Shown here in pieces: positions 57,901-64,000 of a stretch of 64,000 nt of DNA (its first letter is position 1; every line of letters begins with the position of its first letter). The stretch comes from Stereocaulon alpinum (Eukaryota; Ascomycota; Lecanoromycetes; Lecanorales; Stereocaulaceae): assembly GCA_018257865.1 (NCBI GenBank), contig JAEUBA010000050.1, forward strand, positions 176,823 through 240,822, given 5' to 3'. A program made the translations under genes and the position numbers. A model generated the notes under the pieces. It was not told where the DNA came from and made no database searches. It was given only the letters and a program-made list of their open reading frames with translations.

Positions 57901-60043
57901 GTAGCTCTTCGAGAGTTTGCTGAATGGCCCCTTGGGTGTGACAACTGGAGATCTCCTCTAAAACAAGATGTACCCATAGAAAGTTGCCATTGGCTCCTTG
58001 GAGGATGCTTTCCATTATTCTTTGTTTGAGTTCATTACTCCCACGCACGTACTTCATCTCCCGTTCGACATACAGCCGAATGTCAGAGAAAATATGCTCG
58101 AGACCTGTCTTGTGTATCCCATGAACTGGCACAGAACCTGAAAGCCTATCGAACGCAAGAGAAAGTGACTCCGTTCTTCGGCTAACGATAAAGACACGAA
58201 TGGGCGTACGAGTTAGGGAAAGGCCCTGAAGTAATTCCGGAAGTACTTTCGGAGAATCTGCCTCGTCGAGTGCGTCAATGACCCAATATAGAGGCTTGTG
58301 AAGAGCGATCCTAGAAAGCGGATACACCAAAAGTTTCTGCCATATTGCTAAAGCGTCAAGCTTCTGAACCCTGGTACCCTCGCGCAAGAGTTTTGTCAGT
58401 ATCTGTTTGAACTCAGGGTTACGCCCCATTAATTGAAAAGCAATGCATCTCAATAGAGCGCTTATGGACCGCTTCGTCTGATCTCCGAATCTGAAATAGA
58501 AATACTGGCAGTTGCGATGGGCACTTTGAAAGTTGTCGATGATATATGTAGAAAGGACTGATTTGCCACTTGCAGGCGGCGCATTCAACCAGGTAACGCA
58601 TGGTTCCAATATATCCTGGGACCACAATATAAACTCTGGTTCTGAGAGTGTCCACTCACATGTACCTGGCATCCAGCGTTGTCGAAAGAAGCTAAAGTCA
58701 TCTTCCTGATTCTGAGAGAGTCCCAAGAGCTTCTTGACTTCTTCAATCTCGTCCGAGGAATGGCCGTCAAGATCATGAGAATCTATAATTGAGTACATCG
58801 TTAAGCACATTCTGTTCGACATTCCACAATCTGAAAGCACATTTCTATGCTTACCTTTGGGTCTGAATCTGGTGACGAGAGACTTCAGCGCGTTTCGCAC
58901 ATTTACGTAGTTTGAATCCTCTTGACTAGTATATTTGCACACATCATGGTGGTCCGCGTTGAGAGACTTCGATATCTCTCCAGGATAACCAAGAATAGAT
59001 GAATCCTTTTCAAGTACCATCTACAAGACTGTTAGATCTGGTCCTCTCGGTATTGCAGTAGAACCGAGACTACAGACCAACTTTTTAGGACCCACTGATG
59101 TTTGGAGAGTTTCGTAAAACGACACAATCGAGAGCTTTGGCGCGATGTGGCGGAACTGCTCATTGAGCTCCTCCAAGGCCGGAGAATTCTTATTCAAGTC
59201 AACAATGAAGTTCTTGGGGGAATGTAAGGAAACGACTAATATCTTGTTGAGTAAATCTGCTAGATTAGTGCCCCGATGAGGAGTTGCTAGGAACATAATG
59301 GCCGAAATAGATTTGACAACATCTTGAAAATTCTCGTCGTTTTGCCCGAGAAGGAAAGCCTACGAAGTCAGTAAGTCTATACACAGATATGAATTGCACA
59401 GACCTTCTTTACAATCAAGCCTCCCAATGAATGGACCACGAAAATGATCGGAACCTTAGAAGGTTAGCACAGCTGAACGCCTAGAGAATGATGTACCAAC
59501 CTTCCCAATCCCTAAGTCCTCCGTTTTTTCATCCTTTCCGAATCTCATCTCGAACAATAGATCCTTAGCAAAATCTCCAATGTTTGATATGTTGTTTGGA
59601 CCCCCGTGACGGAAGCTGGCATTGTAGCCAAAGCTGAAAATTCTAGCTTGACATATTTCAGGCTCTTGCGGCAGCCACTGTCCTGGCCAGAATAGGCTCG
59701 GATCTTGAAATTTCGACCATGTCTTGCGGCTGGCGCCTCCAAGGCCATGGACGAAGATGATGTCTAGCGACGGCGCGCAGGATGGCTGATGAACGACATG
59801 CAACCCAAGTGTATCAGGGAGTCTCTGCTCAGGCCCTGGACTTGGGCCCCGGTAGCTGGAGAAGGGGCTGAGCTGAGAGCCCCGGCGAGTAGTATCATCT
59901 GGAGCAATAGATACAGAGTCTGTACTCCTTTGCGTACTCGTACTCCTGCTTCTGATCGCTTCATTAGGAGGCGTTTCAGAAGGACCCGAAGCATCGCGTT
60001 GATAGCTGTCATTTCGGGTCGACCTGCGGCGAAAGCGTCTCAA
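54911..60043 (-). CDS. NLR-like protein: alpha/beta-hydrolase + NACHT + WD40 (5' end incomplete)
   Basis: Fungal NOD-like receptor architecture, a group linked to nonself recognition and programmed cell death. Exons: 60043-59501, 59454-59404, 59359-59078, 59020-58855 and 58782-54911; about 1637 residues. The N-terminal serine-hydrolase/lipase-like domain has IIFVHGLGG, nucleophile elbow VVHSLGG (S about 190) and MFLATPHRGTNL. The NACHT domain has Walker A NAPPASGKS (about 414-422), Walker B YWVIDALDEAD and HQSARDFL. The C-terminal half is degenerate WD40 (TTKVWAIPSG, VKVWSFAY, INVWEPNSL). The intron 58854-58783 is 72 nt without a stop, so it can be missed. Exon 1 opens with TTG just after a good acceptor (CTAAT...TAG) and has no early ATG. 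The true start must lie in an upstream exon; an ATG followed by GTTCTG near 60098 is one candidate. Confidence 0.88.
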
Positions 60044-61143
60044 CTACCGAGGTATGATTAGTATGCCATCTGGCACTAATGAGTAGACAGAACCATTGAG
60101 TGATGTATTCCCTATCAAGTCAAGAGCCTCCAATACACAAAGCCTCCGTAATTGTAGGCAGGAGACACATCCCCCAAAGGCAGCTCGAAAAGACGATCAA
60201 CCTGGTCTAAGTCTGCAGAGCCTCAAGAGCCGTGCTTCAAAACCAACATCTCAAACGCAACAGAAGCCCACTGACAAGTCTAGCACTTTTGGAACATGAC
60301 CGAGACCAGGAACGAGGGCAAGCAGCGGTTAAATGCTACTAGGTAACTTCATTCTAAGGCAAACTGCAACTAGCCACCAACCCAAGGTCCAGAAGCCCCA
60401 AGCCGCCCCGGATGGATTAGTGGGGCGTGTGAACCGAAAGTTGGTAATCACAGACGGGAAGCGGCCTTGCTCGACGAATCATGATCGAATCCAACTCATG
60501 GCAGTAGGAGGATCGGAGGATGCGCATCTCCGAGCGCTAAGTGTCCATGGGTAAGATAACACTCCTTGGCAAGGGTTGTTGCTGGACGTGGAATGCACAA
60601 CTTTAGGTAATCAAAGACTTACGGAATTGTCCTCAAGTCATTCTCATTCTTCACGAGTGAAGGCGACCAAGTCTCTCCAGTGGTCAAACTGTATTCCACT
60701 AATTCGAATCCTATGTCAATAGTCTACAGGTGTTCAGGCAGGTTTGTGGAGTCCTTAGGACAGATAAGTGCTGCTCTGGAAGCCATTCATCAGTCACTAA
60801 GATCTATGGCCAACCATTGCAGTTGGACCCGAGAAGCAGGCGTTCAGCTAACCTCATTGAGAAGTTGGGGTGGTGATCAGCTTACAACCCACCATCTCGA
60901 GCCATCAATTAAGCGGAGAATTCGTTTGCTCTAGAATGTCAAGGACCACATGATCGCCGATCGGTTCTGCAGGCCCAGATCATCTCTTATCCAATTGGAA
61001 ACCCCAAGTTGGCTCTTCTAGCTATAGATCGTGATCGAAACACATGAACAATTGTTTCTCAGTTAAACAACTTCTCTTGCATTTCGATCTACAGAAAGTG
61101 CTGGACGTCACCGCTACTTGGGACCTTGAGCGACCTCTGCGAC
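60044..61143. other. Intergenic with NLR 5' end
   Basis: About 1.1 kb between two divergent genes. It should contain the missing first exon and promoter of the NLR gene. No independent gene is supported. Confidence 0.5.
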
Positions 61144-62371
61144 ATGAGCGAAAGTGTACATTCCGCCTTGATTAGGTCGGATTCTGGGGTTCGATCTTCT
61201 AATCGCGGTGATTTCCCTCTGGACGAAAATGTGATTGCCCACTTCCCCAAGGGAACCAAGGTCCTTTCCGCAGATAGATATGGATCTTCAGCCTGGACAG
61301 TTACCGCGCGTATTAGCGTTGAACTCGCTGATGGGGCGCCTGCTGGGTACTTCGTCAAGTGCGCGACAGAGGATGCGGGACGTGCAATGATGGAAGGAGA
61401 ATTCTGGGCTATGACGGAGCTCTACAAGACAATGCCATCGCTTGTCCCTAAGCCCATTGCACGAGGCAAGTTCCAGACCGAGAGTCCGCCGACATATTTC
61501 TTCCTCTGTGATTTCGTTGACATGAGCAACCAAGTTCCCGATCCCGATCAACTGTGCGCTCGTGTTGCTGAGCTGCACCGAACTAGTGTATCCCCTACAG
61601 GACAATTCGGATTCCATGTGCGGACGTGTAATGGTAGAACTCCTCAGGCAACCGAGTGGAACAGCAGCTGGACTTCGTTCTTCATCAAATTCATGGCCCA
61701 TGTAATGAAGCTCGACTTCGAGACCAACGGCGCATGGAAAGAGTTGGAGAAGGTTGAGGAACAGACGCTCTCAGTCGTCATCCCAAGGTTGATCGGAGCT
61801 CTAGAGAGAGAAGGCCGGAGCGTTAAACCATGCTTGATTCACGCCGATCTGTGGGAAGGGAACACTGGAACTTCTTATGAGACTGGAGATATTTACCTGT
61901 TCGACGCAGGGTCATACTATGCCCATAACGAAATGGAAGTCGCCGACTGGCGCTGTCCTTACAATAAGATTAATTCCAAAGTCTACACTAGGACTTATCT
62001 GAGACTTTATGGCATGAGTGAGCCTACGGACGAATGGGATGATCGGAACCGGATGTACAGCGTGTACTACGATATCATCTACTCGGTCAATCATATGGCG
62101 CAAGGGAGTAGTGTCCGGCAGATGTAAGTCTCGTGTTACAGTCCCTTACGTCTTTGTCTTCACTGGCGTTGAATCATTGATCTCCCCATATCTGTGTAAA
62201 CATCCCAAGCACTATCGATGCAAATGGTTTACCTATCATGGTCTAACATGATCGACTAGCATAACCTCTTCTAATAAAGGATTCAGGGCCTATGAGAATA
62301 TGTGCTATCTTGTTGATAAATACGGGCCCGGCTCGACGTCCAAAGGTTTTGCTGGAGATGCTGTTGATTGA
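61144..62371 (+). CDS. Fructosamine/ketosamine-3-kinase family protein
   Basis: Family members phosphorylate sugar adducts on proteins (deglycation); they have an aminoglycoside-phosphotransferase-like fold. Exons 61144-62123 and 62260-62371; 363 aa. The catalytic loop is LIHADLWEGNTG (about residues 231-242: H-x-D...N) and the metal-binding segment is IYLFDAGSYYAHNEMEVADW. The family N-lobe block PLDENVIAHFPKGTKVLSA and the segment GYFVKCA, with the ATP lysine, are present. Splicing a 136-nt intron, long for this window, extends the C-terminus with GFRAYENMCYLVDKYG; without it the frame stops right after VRQM. This is the last gene before the RIP-like block. The substrate is unknown. Confidence 0.88.
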
Positions 62372-62559
62372 CGAAGAATATCATGGACCTAGAACGGTGT
62401 AGAGACTAGCAGGGAAGAAGTGATCGTCCCGTGTAGTTTCAATACCAGGATATTTCGCCGCTTTGTACCCTGGTTGCGATGTATATCTCATTTACTATGA
62501 GGAAGTACAGTCTAGAAAAGGCAAGTTATACCATGTTGTGACGTTTCAGTTATCGGTGT

Positions 62560-63930
62560 TCTAATACTAAAAACTAGCCAACCTAAGAGGAGGGGGCTAC
62601 CTAGTTGGACAAGCTATAGGGCTTAGCGGTACCCCTATCCTACCAAGTCTACTTCGGACTAAATATTAAGTATAAGCTCGTTACTAAAAGGTATTGAAAT
62701 TAGTAGTATAGAAGGCGTATATTAACCTTACTACTATTTAACTCTATATACTATTATTAAAAGTAGCCTACGTGCTAAGGACTTAGCTAGTATAACTTTA
62801 ATATTATAAGTCTCCGCCTCCTTAATAAGTTCCCTACGAGAGTCGCTAAGTTTTAGGTAGTATAGGAGAATATACTTTATATCCTATTTCCTTTAGCTAT
62901 AGCTATAGTAGGTACTAAGGACCTTTAGTACCCTTACCTTATATAAGAAGTAGTTAAACCTATTCTTATTACTTTAAAGCTAGACTACTATTAAGCTTTC
63001 CGCCTTCCTAAGCTTTAGATAGTAGTTATATCTATTACTAAATAATAGCTCCTTTTATATAGGTATATAAAAGTACTTAGGGATAATATTCTTATATACC
63101 TCCTACTACTTAATCTATTTCTCTATTACCTAATTTTATATTTTCTTAGTTAGGACGCTTATATCTTAATACTCCTTAATATCCTTTTCTAAGTTATATT
63201 AATATACCTTCTACTTTATTATTATTAATACTTAGTCCTAATTCTTCGCTTTAAGCTCCTAAAGGGCCTATACTTCTTTTTTAAGTAATAGGGTTAGGTA
63301 TATTAGGCGCGCTTTTCCTCTCTTTCCCTATAGTCTTCTATAAATTATACGGTTATCTTTAATTATTAAAGGGTAGACCCCCCTTAGTATTTAATACCTT
63401 ATAACTAAAGCGTCTAGCTAGGTTTAAATAGGAGGGATAACTATCTCTACCTTTAAAACTTAAACTAGTATTACTTTATATACTCTAAGTATTATCTATA
63501 GGTAATTATTCTATATTATTATAAGTATCTTAATATACTTCTCTACTACTCCTAGTTCTTTAGTAGGGGTATATTAGATTAGGGTAGTAAATATAAGTAT
63601 AAGCCTTACTACTATACTATATACTATCCTATACTTCTTAAATATAGCCCCTTATATTAACTTAGCTAAGTACTTAATCGCTTAGGCCTAAATAATAGCC
63701 TTTATCTTTACCTATACTATATAAGGGCCCTAGTAGAGTTTAGTATTAATATATAACCTAAGAACCCTAATACTCGCCTTTAGTATAACCTCTATATTAC
63801 TAAATTATACTATCTCCTTTATATTAAACCTTTTAGGAGTATATAATAGATATACTAGTTCGTATTCTAAGGTATAAATTGATTGATTGGTTTATACGCC
63901 TATTCTAGTATCTATATATACTAATGAGGG
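62560..63930. mobile_element. AT-rich, RIP-like degraded repeat DNA
   Basis: Composition changes abruptly about 190 bp after the last gene. TA dinucleotides dominate, CG and CA/TG are scarce, and stops occur in all frames. This is the signature of repeat-induced point mutation (CpA to TpA) of a transposon in Pezizomycotina. I cannot name the original element. The region 62372-62560 before it is the ordinary 3' flank. The last ~70 bp of the window return to mixed composition. Confidence 0.75.
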
Positions 63931-64000
63931 TGTTCTATTACATTATTTGTGAAACCAGTAGATGGTACACGTAGTGTGCCTTTCCTAGCCGCAAGAGAAA

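Noticed and set aside
1..64000. tRNA, rRNA and CRISPR signals
   Set aside because: I scanned by eye for B-box-like GGTTCRANNCC sequences, cloverleaf-capable stretches and regularly spaced repeats and found none convincing. tRNAscan-SE would be decisive; a hit would overturn this.

Overview
The window is nuclear DNA of a filamentous ascomycete (Pezizomycotina, most likely a Dothideomycete; the class is inference). The evidence is many spliced genes with short introns (mostly 44-70 nt, GT-AG, often with a CTAAC or CTGAC branch point just before the acceptor), fungal housekeeping families, a fungal-type NACHT/WD40 NLR, and an AT-rich block at the right edge that looks like RIP-degraded transposon DNA. 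No plasmid, phage, CRISPR, rRNA or convincing tRNA signal was found. I built 24 multi-exon or single-exon gene models by hand and checked that the exon phases close; one further small gene is tentative.

Layout. 0.2-7 kb: mL49 (-), eIF3e (+), mitochondrial ABC exporter Atm1 (-) and Aim24 (+). 7.5-20.6 kb, all minus strand: a small tentative gene, a monocarboxylate-type MFS transporter, a Kid/KIF22-like kinesin, SMC6 (14 exons), a candidate MITE, and a cystathionine gamma-synthase-like enzyme (8 exons). 20.9-36.8 kb: Utp22/Nrap (+), Pom152 (-), UCH37-type deubiquitinase (+), an unrecognised conserved-looking protein (+), an FBXO21-like F-box/YccV protein (-) and the ribosome-biogenesis J-protein Jjj1 (+). 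37.7-44.8 kb: SQS1-type R3H/G-patch protein (-), Atg4 protease (+), and a divergent histone H2B (-)/H2A (+) pair. 46.4-53.1 kb: 2-oxoglutarate dehydrogenase E2 (KGD2, +), a secreted SurE-like phosphatase (+) and a DHA1-type multidrug MFS transporter (-). 54.9-62.4 kb: a large NLR with hydrolase, NACHT and WD40 parts (-), then a fructosamine-kinase-family protein (+). 62.56-63.93 kb: RIP-like AT-rich DNA.

Gene order is strikingly head-to-head: seven divergent pairs (mL49/eIF3e, ATM1/AIM24, CGS/UTP22, POM152/UCH37, FBXO21-like/JJJ1, SQS1/ATG4, H2B/H2A) share intergenic regions of roughly 250-540 bp. The left 50 kb is core biology: ribosome biogenesis (Utp22, Jjj1, SQS1), translation (eIF3e, mL49), mitochondria (Atm1, Aim24, KGD2, mL49), chromosomes (SMC6, kinesin, histones), nuclear pore and proteolysis. 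The right 14 kb is accessory in character (drug exporter, NLR, RIP-like block, long gene-free stretches). The best candidate for unusual biology is the NLR. The other points of note are a MITE, a GC-AG intron, introns that keep the reading frame open, a G-rich tract, and a Gcn4/CPC1-type site upstream of the methionine-pathway gene.
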